From: Bacillus sp. SD088
Lineage (GTDB): Bacteria > Bacillota > Bacilli > Bacillales > Bacillaceae_C
Direction of reading: 5' to 3'
NCBI RefSeq assembly: GCF_017355205.1
Contig: NZ_JADIJK010000001.1
Coordinates: forward strand, 310,001-374,000
DNA: 64,000 nucleotides
The position numbers were made by a program, and so were the translations under genes. Below, piece after piece: positions 1 to 8,426 of this stretch (positions within the stretch are counted from its first letter, which is position 1; each line of letters begins with the position of its first letter). Below the pieces are notes generated by a model. That model made no database searches, was not told the origin of the DNA, and was given only the letters and a program-made list of their open reading frames with translations.

Positions 1-87
1 ATACTCAAGTTTTTCTAAATCATGCTGCAACCGTACATAATCCGCCTTTAAATCCTCAATTTTATAAAGAATTTCCCTTTTATTCAC
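1..87 (-). CDS. Small coiled-coil-like protein, SE1832-like, partial
   Basis: A GTG start at 87 lies a few bases after a GGAGAAGG ribosome binding site. The 29 codons visible run off the left edge of the window, so this is the N-terminal part only. The visible peptide begins MNKREILYKIEDLKADY and is rich in charged residues, with leucines and isoleucines spaced as in a helix or coiled coil. It resembles the small SE1832-family proteins of Bacillales, whose function is unknown. The assignment rests on recollection of that family; the missing 3' end would settle it. Confidence 0.45.
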   Translation of the reverse strand, partial: MNKREILYKIEDLKADYVRLQHDLEKLEY

Positions 88-183
88 ATGATCACCTTCT
101 CCTCTTAGAGGCATTTTAACATAATCGTAAATTTTTATCCCGACCCAATCATCCAGAAAAGCCTAATGACATTTTCGCTTTAT

Positions 184-1401
184 TTAATCTGATACATGCC
201 TGGTTTCTCCCACATATACATCTCGCCCTGCTCCAAATCCCGCAACAATGGTTCCAACAGCGATGATAAGAAGGAAAGATAATGGGATGGTCCATGAATG
301 GGTATAATCAAATAAGAGGCCAATCAATATCGGGCTAATAGCGGCTAATAAATAGCCAACCGACTGCGCCAGTCCTGATAGTTGTGCTGCCTGTGTCGAA
401 TCAGCAGCACGCAAACTAAATAAAGTAAGGGCCAGACTGATGCATGAACCTTGGGCAACCCCTAGAAGCAATACACAAATAGAAAGAAAGACTGGACTAC
501 CGCCTATTAACAGTCCACTAAGACTAGCCAAGTAAAATACCCCGACAACCATGACAATTGGGCGCTGATTTTTCATTTTCCCTGCCAAAACAGGCGTTAT
601 AAAATTGGCGGGTAAACTACAAAATTGCATAAAGCTTAACATCCACCCTGATGCGGCAATACTAAATCCCTTATTCACTAATATTTCTGGGAGCCACGTG
701 ATGGGTCCGTAAAATAGGATCGATTGAAGGCCTAGAAACAGAGTAACTTGCCATGCTATAGAAGAACGAAACATATTTGTAATTGATAATCCGGCCGGTT
801 GTCGCCCATGTCTTCCAGCAAATTTTAATACTTGGGGAAACCAAATGATAGCAGCCATGAGGGCCATTATTCCCCAAACAAGTAAAGCTTTATGCCAGCC
901 AAGACCAAGTCCTCTTGCTAATGGGATGCTTAATCCTGATGCTGTTGCCGCACAAAATCCCATCGAGGTGGAATAAATACTCGTCATAATTCCTACCTTA
1001 TAAGGATAGCGGTGCTTGACGATCGCAGGTAATAAAACATTACAGATTGCGATTCCAACTCCAATAAAAGCTGTACCGAGAAAAAGAAGATTTAAATTTC
1101 CAGAAGAACGAATAAGCACTCCGATTAATAGCACAAGTAAGCTCAGAAAAATAGTGGTTTCATTCCCCCACTTCTTTCCTATAATTGGCGCTAGGATCGA
1201 AAACAAGGCAAATGCAAGTAGAGGCAAAGTTGTAATCATTCCGGCACCCCCATTGGAAATGTCAAAATCGGCGCGGATCGTCCCAATCAAGGGACCGACT
1301 GATGTAATCGCCGGCCGCAAGTTAAAAGCTATAAAAACAATGCCGAGAATCAACAATAAACTTTGCATAGAAGATTCTCGCCCCAAGTTCTTATGGTTCA
1401 T
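184..1401 (-). CDS. MFS transporter, CynX/NimT-like
   Basis: This is an integral membrane protein of about 405 residues with roughly 12 hydrophobic segments. It belongs to the major facilitator superfamily, and its N-terminal FIAFNLRPAITSVGPL motif is typical of the cyanate/2-nitroimidazole permease (CynX/NimT/YycB) branch. It probably exports or imports a small organic solute by proton coupling; the substrate cannot be read from sequence. I prefer the ATG at 1401, which has an AGAGG site about 10 bases upstream, over the in-frame ATG at 1431. No partner gene is adjacent. The family call is firm and the substrate is unknown. Confidence 0.85.
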   Translation of the reverse strand: MNHKNLGRESSMQSLLLILGIVFIAFNLRPAITSVGPLIGTIRADFDISNGGAGMITTLPLLAFALFSILAPIIGKKWGNETTIFLSLLVLLIGVLIRSSGNLNLLFLGTAFIGVGIAICNVLLPAIVKHRYPYKVGIMTSIYSTSMGFCAATASGLSIPLARGLGLGWHKALLVWGIMALMAAIIWFPQVLKFAGRHGRQPAGLSITNMFRSSIAWQVTLFLGLQSILFYGPITWLPEILVNKGFSIAASGWMLSFMQFCSLPANFITPVLAGKMKNQRPIVMVVGVFYLASLSGLLIGGSPVFLSICVLLLGVAQGSCISLALTLFSLRAADSTQAAQLSGLAQSVGYLLAAISPILIGLLFDYTHSWTIPLSFLLIIAVGTIVAGFGAGRDVYVGETRHVSD

Positions 1402-1604
1402 TTCAACAAAACCTCTTTCTTTATCTCGCATTAACTGGCTGTAAAACCTTCAAAAAATGCAAGTCCTTCACTTGCAATCCACTTTATTAAAACAATTTTA
1501 GCAAAGATTAAATATTTGTAAGTAAAGATCCATTCTTATACGATAACATAGACGAGGTTTATTTTTGAATAATGGAGAGAAGATAATTGATTGAGGTGAT
1601 CATG

Positions 1605-2585
1605 ATGAAGGCTATTTTAGTCGAAGAGAAAGATCAATCATTATATATTGGGGATTTTGAGAAACCTAAAATCGGTCCCAATGAAATACTTGTGAAAGTA
1701 AAAGCAACTGCCTTGAATCGAGCAGATCTATTACAAAAACGCGGGTTATATCCGCCTCCACATGGTGCTTCCCCTATTTTAGGCCTTGAAATGAGCGGGA
1801 TTGTCGAAGAACTTGGTGCTGAAGTAACTGATTGGAAAAAGGGAGATCGAGTTTGCGCTTTACTTCCTGGCGGGGGCTATGCAGAGTACGTTTCTATCCC
1901 TGCAGATATGGGCATGCGAGTTCCTGAACGGCTTTCCTTTGAACAAGCAGCCGCTATCCCAGAAGTCTTTCTTACTGCTTATTTAAATATGTTTTGGCTT
2001 GGTAACTTGCAGAAAGGGCAAACGATTCTAATTCATGCTGGGGCGAGCGGAGTAGGAACAGCTGCCATTCAACTTGCAAAAGAGAAAGGTGCAAACATTA
2101 TCGGAACAGCTGGGACACCTGAAAAAAGAGAGTTATGCCTTTCATTAGGTGCTGATTATGCGATTGATTATAAGGAAGGCCCCTTCTCCGAAAAGGTAAA
2201 AACCGCTACGGAGGATAAAGGTGTTGATCTTATCTTTGATTTTATTGGGGCAGATTATTGGGAGGAAAATATTCGCTCTTTGCGATTCGATGGAAAGCTG
2301 ATTATTATCGGAACAATGGGAGGATCAAAGGTGAAAGAAGTCGATCTCGGAAAACTCTTGGCTAAAAGACTTCAAGTCATCGGGACAGCCTTACGAACTC
2401 AACCACCGGAAAAGAAAATCCAATTAACACAAGACTTATCCAGCTTCGCTTTCGCCAAAATTGCCTCTGGAGATATTAAACCGATTCTCGATTCCACTTG
2501 GGATTGGGCAGACGCCAATAAAGCGCATGCGCATATGGAACAGAATAAAAATGCGGGGAAGATTGTTCTGCGAGTCAACGCTTAG
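1605..2585 (+). CDS. NAD(P)H:quinone oxidoreductase, zinc-type alcohol dehydrogenase superfamily
   Basis: The protein has about 326 residues and belongs to the quinone oxidoreductase (QOR/PIG3) branch of the medium-chain dehydrogenases. It carries the N-terminal GroES-like domain and then a Rossmann domain with the HAGASGVGTAAIQLAK nucleotide-binding motif at about residue 145. QOR-type enzymes reduce quinones or enones with NAD(P)H and need no catalytic zinc. The start is taken at ATG 1605, preceded by GAGGTG at 1593-1598. A TTG at 1587 with its own GGAGAG site is an alternative that adds six residues. The downstream YihY gene is on the same strand after a 129-bp gap. Confidence 0.88.
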   Translation: MKAILVEEKDQSLYIGDFEKPKIGPNEILVKVKATALNRADLLQKRGLYPPPHGASPILGLEMSGIVEELGAEVTDWKKGDRVCALLPGGGYAEYVSIPADMGMRVPERLSFEQAAAIPEVFLTAYLNMFWLGNLQKGQTILIHAGASGVGTAAIQLAKEKGANIIGTAGTPEKRELCLSLGADYAIDYKEGPFSEKVKTATEDKGVDLIFDFIGADYWEENIRSLRFDGKLIIIGTMGGSKVKEVDLGKLLAKRLQVIGTALRTQPPEKKIQLTQDLSSFAFAKIASGDIKPILDSTWDWADANKAHAHMEQNKNAGKIVLRVNA

Positions 2586-2714
2586 TCGACTTGCAGAATT
2601 TATAGTTGGCCTCATTATCATCGGCTTCAGCGACGTCTTTTTATGCCTCCTATGTTTTGAAAGATCTTCAATAGCTAAAGCTAATAGGAGATATGAACAG
2701 AGGGATGATAGGAA

Positions 2715-3521
2715 ATGAAAGTAGTTTTATCTGTATTTAAGCGATTCTTTATCGAACGATTCCATGATCAATCTGCATTAATGGCATACTACTTTATGCT
2801 GGCCATTTTTCCTTTCTTGGTCTTTTCCTTTGCGATTATAAGCCTGTTTCCTGTTCAGTCGGAAGATGTACTCACCATATTAGAGCCTTATATTCCAAAA
2901 GGTAGCTTTACTTTAATCGAAGATAACATTATGGGCATTATCGGTAGAAATCAGACAAAACTTGCTTCTTTTAGCTTACTTGCAGCTTTTTGGATCGCTT
3001 CTATGGCTGTTCAAGCGCTTGTCCGATCAATGAATGAGGCCTATCGAGTCGTTCGTGGAGAATCCTTTTTCCTCGCCTTAGGAAAGGATCTTATTTTAAC
3101 GGCGGGGCTGATGGTTACCTTGACCGTATCTCTATTGATTCCAATTGGAGAAGAAATTGGTCGGGTTTTCTTAGTCGCCCATATCTATCTCCCAACGTCT
3201 TTTTATCATTGGTGGACACTCGTAAAATGGGGAACAGGCTCTATCTATTTATTTTTCTTTTTTCTTCTTTTATACAAAGCAGTTCCAAGTTCTAAAATTC
3301 GCTTTGTTCATGCTCTGCCTGGGGCCATTTTCTCCACAGTGGGGTGGCAAACAGTCACGATTGGCTTCTCTTATTATGTTAGCTATTTTGCCAGCTATAC
3401 AAAGCTTTATGGCTATATGGCCAATATGATTGTGTTGATGATTTGGTTTTATTTTACCGCTGCAGTGTTATTAATAGGGGGACTCATCAATGCTTCTTGG
3501 ATGGATAAACAACTGAAATAA
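2715..3521 (+). CDS. YihY/virulence factor BrkB family membrane protein
   Basis: The 268-residue protein has six predicted membrane segments and the conserved features of the YihY/BrkB family: FHDQSALMAYYFMLAIFPF near residue 20 and the internal SMNEAYRV segment. The family was once annotated as ribonuclease BN, which is now considered wrong; its molecular function is not established. The ATG at 2715 follows a GGGATGATAGGAAA stretch. The stop codon directly abuts a repeat element (3520-3838) that fills the entire gap to the convergent tcyP gene. Confidence 0.88.
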   Translation: MKVVLSVFKRFFIERFHDQSALMAYYFMLAIFPFLVFSFAIISLFPVQSEDVLTILEPYIPKGSFTLIEDNIMGIIGRNQTKLASFSLLAAFWIASMAVQALVRSMNEAYRVVRGESFFLALGKDLILTAGLMVTLTVSLLIPIGEEIGRVFLVAHIYLPTSFYHWWTLVKWGTGSIYLFFFFLLLYKAVPSSKIRFVHALPGAIFSTVGWQTVTIGFSYYVSYFASYTKLYGYMANMIVLMIWFYFTAAVLLIGGLINASWMDKQLK

Positions 3522-3838
3522 GAAAAGCGCAAGCGCCTTGCTCAGCCCCGACAAGCAAATGTTCTGAGACAAGAAAAGTCCGGTTTTGACTTTTATTGGC
3601 TCAGGTTATTTTGCAGAACATCGGCTAAGTTCGCGCCGTCCTGGCGCAATGCCGATGGACTCGCTCCTGCGAGCCTCGAGCCGATGGCGCCTGGAGCTGG
3701 ACAACTCCAACACTCGGTCCCAAAGCAAATCCTAAAGAAAAGTTTATACTTTCTTATCTTTTTAAAAAATTCCCTGGCTCTCAATCGTGAGAATCCAGGG
3801 AATTTTGCATCTAGCTCCTACCGCCTTGCGCTTTTCTT
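3520..3838. repeat. Composite inverted-repeat element between convergent genes
   Basis: The ends form an inverted repeat: AAGAAAAGCGCAAGCGCC at 3520-3537 and its near reverse complement at 3822-3838. Inside lies a 17-bp imperfect hairpin, 3564-3580 with 3588-3604. The element fits exactly between the stop codons of yihY and tcyP, and its ends supply bases next to both stops. The AAAAGCGCAAG-type ends resemble dispersed repeats of Bacillus chromosomes (bcr-like). No ORF of its own is credible. Confidence 0.75.
3768..3808 (-). terminator. Terminator hairpin of tcyP, inside the repeat
   Basis: The arms AAATTCCCTGG and CCAGGGAATTT enclose a further CTCTCA/TGAGA pairing, and T/A tracts lie on both sides. 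It sits about 30 bases beyond the tcyP stop and could also end the convergent yihY transcript. Confidence 0.75.
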
Positions 3839-5223
3839 TATATTTGCAAGCTTTGTTTTGGTTGATTATAGACATCGTCATCTAATTCACCGGTTATTTT
3901 ACCTGTCAATACTCCCGCTGTCATACTTCCACTTACATTTAATGCTGTTCTTCCCATATCAATTAGTGGCTCAACCGAAATTAAAAGACCGACGATTCCG
4001 ATTGGTAAATCTAGAGCCGAAAGGACGAGTAATGCAGCAAAAGTCGCTCCTCCTCCGACGCCTGCTACTCCAAATGAGCTAATTGCCACAATTAACACCA
4101 ATGTACCAAGAAACACTGGATCAAGAGGATTGACGCCTGCTGTGGGGGCTACCATAATTGCTAACATAGCAGGATAAATACCTGCGCAACCATTTTGTCC
4201 AATCGATAATCCGAAGGAACCGGCAAAGTTAGATATTCCCTCCGAAACCCCCAATTCCTGATGCTGTGTTTTTATATTAAGTGGTAATGTCCCTGCACTT
4301 GAACGAGAAGTAAAAGCAAAGGTCAACACAGGGATCACCTTTTTAATATAGGTGATCGGGTTTTTACCGGCCAATAGGAGTAAAAGCAAATGGACGATAA
4401 ACATAACAATAATCGCCACATACGAAGCCGCCACAAATTTCCCTAGCTTTACAATTGCTGAATAATCACTTGTTGCGGTTACTTTTGCCATCAGCGCCAA
4501 AACACCATAAGGCGTTAAACGAAGGATTAATGTGACCACTCTCATGACAATCGTGTAGATCGTTTCAACAATTTTAGCGAAAAAATCAGCATGCTCTGGT
4601 TCTTTTCTTTTTACACCTAAATAGGCTATCCCAATAATAGCCGCAAAAATTACCACAGCGATGGTCGAGGTTGGCCTTGCTCCTGTTAACTCCATAAAAG
4701 GGTTTTGTGGAAACAAGCTAACAATTTGTTGCGGGATCGTCATACCTTCTACATCCCCCACCGTTTGTTCTAGCTGTGTATTTCTTTGCGCTTCTGCTTC
4801 TCCGGCTTCAAGCTCAATGCCTTCCAATTGGAAGCCTAAAGATGTCGCAATCCCAATCGCTGCCGCAATGGCCGTTGTCCCGATCAAAATTCCGATCACT
4901 AGGGCACTAATTTTCCCTAAGTTACTTGTCAGCTTTAATTTTGTAAAAGCAGACACAATCGAAATAAACACAAGCGGCATAACAATCATTTTCAAAAAGG
5001 AGATATACCCGCTCCCAACAACATCAAACCACTCAACCGAATGTTCCGTCACACTTGAATCCGTCCCAAATACAAGATGAATATAAAGTCCAAGAACAAT
5101 ACCTAAACCTAATGCAGAAAAAACACGCTTTGAAAAAGAAAAATGCCTTTTTTGCATATAAAATAAAAGCCCAATTAAAAGTAGGAATACGATAATATTT
5201 ACTATCACCCACAAGGTATTCAT
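3838..5223 (-). CDS. tcyP: L-cystine uptake symporter TcyP
   Basis: The 461-residue protein is a sodium:dicarboxylate (DAACS) family symporter, close in length and N-terminal sequence to Bacillus TcyP (start MNTLWVIVNIIVFLLLIGLL). It has about eight to ten membrane segments. In place of the NMDGT motif of glutamate carriers it has GQNGCAGIYPA, which is characteristic of the cystine branch. It imports L-cystine as a sulfur source. The ATG at 5223 follows an AAAGGAGGC site. No S-box or T-box leader was recognised in the short upstream region. Confidence 0.92.
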   Translation of the reverse strand: MNTLWVIVNIIVFLLLIGLLFYMQKRHFSFSKRVFSALGLGIVLGLYIHLVFGTDSSVTEHSVEWFDVVGSGYISFLKMIVMPLVFISIVSAFTKLKLTSNLGKISALVIGILIGTTAIAAAIGIATSLGFQLEGIELEAGEAEAQRNTQLEQTVGDVEGMTIPQQIVSLFPQNPFMELTGARPTSTIAVVIFAAIIGIAYLGVKRKEPEHADFFAKIVETIYTIVMRVVTLILRLTPYGVLALMAKVTATSDYSAIVKLGKFVAASYVAIIVMFIVHLLLLLLAGKNPITYIKKVIPVLTFAFTSRSSAGTLPLNIKTQHQELGVSEGISNFAGSFGLSIGQNGCAGIYPAMLAIMVAPTAGVNPLDPVFLGTLVLIVAISSFGVAGVGGGATFAALLVLSALDLPIGIVGLLISVEPLIDMGRTALNVSGSMTAGVLTGKITGELDDDVYNQPKQSLQI

Positions 5224-5299
5224 GAGATGCCTCCTTTCCTAAGTAGGGTTTGATCCTCCATAGTATATTCCCACAATATTCAATTCATAACCAAGTTTA

Positions 5300-6214
5300 T
5301 CATTGGTAATAAGAAAGCTTTCCTTCTTGTGCGTGTAAAACAACTGGTATCCCAAGTGGCAGCGTAACCGTTGGCTCGCAATGTCCTGCCCTTACATTCA
5401 TTACAGTTGGTTTTCCAAATGGGGCAATTATTTTTCGAAATAAATCTTTTACTTGAAAACTGTCGGGATTGCTTGATTGGCAATCGGTCCAGCTTCCTAA
5501 TATAATCCCTCCTGCTTCAGCAAATTTTCCTGCTAGCGCTAATTGTGTGAGCATACGATCAATTCGATAAGGCTCCTCCCCTACATCTTCTAAAAACAGT
5601 ATCTTTCCCCTTGTGTTGATTTCAAATGGAGTCCCAAGTAAGCTGGTAATTAAGGCTAAATTTCCTCCTGTTAACATTCCCGTTGCGTTTCCAGGTACAA
5701 GGCATTCGACTTTTTCTCCAGGAGGATTTTCAAGTCGCCCGACAGATTGGGAACTAGTTAAAACAGCAAGCATGGATTCAATCGTAAACTCGGATGCGGA
5801 AATCAGGTCAGATGCAGGCATCGGACCATGAATGGTTACAAGATTACTTTTCTGTTGTAAGGCAATATGTAGAGCCGTGATATCACTGTAACCAATCAGC
5901 AGCTTTGGATGATCGGCAATCATCTCAAAATTTAGAAAGGGAAGAATTTGCATGGCTCCATACCCACCGCGCAGGCAAAATATCGCATCGATATCAGGGT
6001 CAGCAAACATTTGATTTAATTCATTTGCACGCATAGCGGCGGGCCCCGCTAAATATCCACCCTCATTTTGATAGCATGTCAAGCCAACGCTCACTTGAAA
6101 ACCGAGCCTTTTTAGAATAGAAATCCCCTTGTTTAACTTTTCTTCATCTGTCGGACCCGCAGGAGCAGTAAGTCCAATTTTATCTCCCGCTTTCAATGGA
6201 TTTCTTATATCCAT
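5300..6214 (-). CDS. LD-carboxypeptidase, peptidase family S66
   Basis: The protein of about 304 residues is an S66 serine peptidase (LdcA/MccF fold). The expected catalytic parts are visible: the nucleophile in LIGYSDITAL, a glutamate in LFLEDVGEEPYRIDRML and a C-terminal histidine in AGHCEPTVTLPLG. S66 enzymes cleave an L,D-peptide bond of muropeptide stems during wall recycling, or detoxify microcin C-like compounds (MccF). The sequence alone does not decide between them. ATG 6214 is preferred because AAAGGGG lies eight bases upstream; an earlier in-frame start at 6232 lacks this. Confidence 0.88.
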   Translation of the reverse strand: MDIRNPLKAGDKIGLTAPAGPTDEEKLNKGISILKRLGFQVSVGLTCYQNEGGYLAGPAAMRANELNQMFADPDIDAIFCLRGGYGAMQILPFLNFEMIADHPKLLIGYSDITALHIALQQKSNLVTIHGPMPASDLISASEFTIESMLAVLTSSQSVGRLENPPGEKVECLVPGNATGMLTGGNLALITSLLGTPFEINTRGKILFLEDVGEEPYRIDRMLTQLALAGKFAEAGGIILGSWTDCQSSNPDSFQVKDLFRKIIAPFGKPTVMNVRAGHCEPTVTLPLGIPVVLHAQEGKLSYYQ

Positions 6215-6302
6215 ACTCTGTACCCCTTTCATTGTTTGCTTCTCTCTTCATCGTATTCCTTTTTGATTTATCCATGCCCTAACTTTATCTTTAGCGCAAT
6301 GT

Positions 6303-6374
6303 TAATCGGGCTAATGTTGAAGGTAATCGGGCGGAATTTGGTGATTATCGGGCGAAGAATTCCGATAATTGGGC
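6303..6374. repeat. 21-bp-period repeat array A (TAATCGGGC type), four units
   Basis: Copies of TAATCGGGC or one-mismatch variants begin at 6303, 6324, 6345 and 6366, each exactly 21 bases apart, with about 12 variable bases between cores. The array lies just beyond the 3' end of the NERD gene. A second array of the same type lies upstream of that gene. Confidence 0.8.
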
Positions 6375-6390
6375 CATGATAACATCTTCT

Positions 6391-7374
6391 TCATATCCGT
6401 CCTTTTAATGTTTTAATACAAAGTCGATATCTTGCATTTCTCCCTTTACCTAAGACTTTGAAGCCTAATGTGGATAGAAATTTTTTAACAATGGAACTGG
6501 ATGGTATCTGTAAAAATTTTCGACATTCCCTATTTGTAATTTCGGGTCCAATTAAGTAATAATAATCAATTAATGCGTGAATAGGAGCGGTATCATCGAT
6601 TTTTTTACACCTTTGACATATCCATACCCTTTTTTTCACAATAGAAAAGCTCCTGCATCCTTCACAATAAACCCCTGATAAAAGCTCAGCTTTATCCACC
6701 TTATATTTTTTCATAACGTCTGGATTGTCGGGTGTATGGAGCTTTATCAGCACCCGCGATAGTTGAAGCATTTCTCTCTTAGTAAAAATTATTTTCAGAT
6801 GCTGTCGATAAAAATTATCAACCCTTTGTCTAATGGCATCCGGGCGAATAACTTGTTTTGCGACAGCGGGATAATGGGGATTAGGTAAAATAATGGATGA
6901 TTGATGGGTGAATACTACGAATGAAGCAGTCGGGGGAATCGGAAACGAAAAACAGTGAAGCAATCTCATTAATTGAAAGAGCTGGTTACATACCTGCTGA
7001 ATGGGATTAGAAAATGATTCAGTGAGGTCCGGTAGCTTCCTTATCAATTGATTTTCTTCAATTAAAATACGACCTTTTAAATTTTTAGCTTCTAAAAGAA
7101 TAATCGTCTCAGGAGATAAAAGCAAAAAATCAATTTGATAGTAGGAACCGTCTGGCAGTGGTAAACGAAGACTTTGAAAAACAAAGAGGTCTTCATGAAG
7201 GATGTGAGAGATGTAATAATCAAGTGACTGTTCACCATAAATGCCGGCATTGCAACGGGCCAACTTGGCTTCCACTTGATACCAACTAGGATGACTTTTT
7301 AGCAATCGCCGCAATAAAGCCGTAAGCTTCTCTTTTTCGACCGAATCTCCTCTTCTCTTTTTAATGATACTCAA
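6391..7374 (-). CDS. NERD (nuclease-related) domain protein
   Basis: The 327-residue protein has an N-terminal NERD domain: GEQSLDYYI at about 47-55, then D82 in QIDFLLL and E95-A-K97 in LLEAKNLKG, which fit a PD-(D/E)xK-type nuclease core. A C-terminal segment near 235-265 has two CxxC pairs (CEGC and CQRC) that look like a zinc ribbon. NERD proteins are common in Bacillales with unclear roles in DNA processing. The TTG start at 7374 is supported by AAGAAGGTGAT just upstream. The gene diverges from an AAA ATPase and is bracketed by two 21-bp-period repeat arrays. Confidence 0.85.
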   Translation of the reverse strand: MSIIKKRRGDSVEKEKLTALLRRLLKSHPSWYQVEAKLARCNAGIYGEQSLDYYISHILHEDLFVFQSLRLPLPDGSYYQIDFLLLSPETIILLEAKNLKGRILIEENQLIRKLPDLTESFSNPIQQVCNQLFQLMRLLHCFSFPIPPTASFVVFTHQSSIILPNPHYPAVAKQVIRPDAIRQRVDNFYRQHLKIIFTKREMLQLSRVLIKLHTPDNPDVMKKYKVDKAELLSGVYCEGCRSFSIVKKRVWICQRCKKIDDTAPIHALIDYYYLIGPEITNRECRKFLQIPSSSIVKKFLSTLGFKVLGKGRNARYRLCIKTLKGRI

Positions 7375-7460
7375 AATATCACCTTCTTAAGAAATCATTT
7401 CAATACAAATTTCGACAAAAGATGGAAAAGTCCTTTATTTTAGGAAGAATTTTATTATCA

Positions 7461-7532
7461 TGAATGGGCGGAAGGTGGTCGTTATCGGGCCAACTCTGAC
7501 CCTAATCGGGCGCAGAATGCCAATAATCGGGC
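7461..7532. repeat. 21-bp-period repeat array B (TAATCGGGC type), four units
   Basis: TGAATGGGC, TTATCGGGC, TAATCGGGC and TAATCGGGC begin at 7461, 7482, 7503 and 7524, exactly 21 bases apart. The array lies between the divergent NERD and AAA ATPase genes and is the same repeat type and orientation as the array at 6303. Confidence 0.8.
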
Positions 7533-7626
7533 CGAGTTCTATATAACTACTGGCAAAGATGACAATCCCCCCTCTCTTTCGTTAGAATAGAGAAAAGTGA
7601 AATCTTTTAGTTTGGGAGTGGATAAG

Positions 7627-8382
7627 ATGCTATTAAATAAATCTACGCAGTACATAAAAAGAATTAAGATTCTGAAAGAGCAAATTCCATCTTATTCTAA
7701 ATACCCTTTTGATTTGCCTATTGTTCAAGCACTGAATGAGCTCCCTTTCCACCCCCAAGTCACTTATCTAATTGGTGAAAACGGAATGGGGAAATCAACT
7801 CTAATAGAGGCGATTGCAATCGCCTATGGATTTAATCCTGAAGGTGGAAGCTTCAATTTTAATTTTTCCACCTATGACTCTCATTCACCACTTGAACAAT
7901 ATTTACGTTTAATCAAGGGCGTTCATAAACCAAAGGATGGATTTTTCTTAAGAGCTGAAAGCTATTATAACGTAGCATCTAATATCGAAGAGTTGGATCT
8001 CGATCCAACTGCCGGTCCTAAGATAATCAATCAGTTCGGTGGTGTTTCCCTGCATGAACAATCACATGGAGAATCCTTCTTCGCCACATTTCTGAATCGC
8101 TTTAGAGGACAAGGCATTTATCTTTTAGACGAGCCTGAGGCAGCCTTATCTCCCTTACGGCAATTATCGATGTTATCACGCATGCATGAATTAGTGGAAC
8201 AAGATTCCCAATTTATCATTGCCACTCATTCCCCCTTACTCATGGCCTATCCTCACTCTACAATCTACGAGTTTTCAGAGGATGGAATCAAAGAAACCAC
8301 CTTAGAGGATACTAATCACTACCTTTTATTCAAGCAATTCTTTGATGACAAAGAAAGGCTTTTACATCATTTGTTTATATAG
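7627..8382 (+). CDS. AAA family ATPase, ABC-like
   Basis: The protein of about 251 residues has a Walker A motif GENGMGKST near residue 50, a Walker B motif GIYLLDEPEAAL near 165 and an H-loop-like IATHSPLLM near 205. It therefore belongs to the stand-alone ABC-like/AAA ATPases (COG3910 type) that have no membrane domain. These soluble ATPases have no agreed function. The ATG at 7627 follows GGGAGTGG with a six-base gap; a GTG at 7597 is a weaker alternative. A divergent NERD nuclease-like gene is the only neighbour that suggests a DNA-related role. Confidence 0.85.
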   Translation: MLLNKSTQYIKRIKILKEQIPSYSKYPFDLPIVQALNELPFHPQVTYLIGENGMGKSTLIEAIAIAYGFNPEGGSFNFNFSTYDSHSPLEQYLRLIKGVHKPKDGFFLRAESYYNVASNIEELDLDPTAGPKIINQFGGVSLHEQSHGESFFATFLNRFRGQGIYLLDEPEAALSPLRQLSMLSRMHELVEQDSQFIIATHSPLLMAYPHSTIYEFSEDGIKETTLEDTNHYLLFKQFFDDKERLLHHLFI

Positions 8383-8412
8383 GTGCCTGGCACACCCCGG
8401 AATTTGTCGAAA
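8383..8412. repeat. Short palindromic repeat (GGTGCCTGGCAC type)
   Basis: GGTGCCTGGCAC followed by CCCCGGAATTTGTCGA directly after the ATPase stop. A second copy in reverse orientation is at 59497-59530. It looks like a dispersed small intergenic repeat. Confidence 0.55.
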
Positions 8413-8426
8413 GAAGGTTGAAAGTT

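Noticed and set aside
1016-1444. 142-residue ORF antisense to the MFS gene
   Set aside because: It overlaps the well-supported MFS gene and has no ribosome binding site or recognisable domain.
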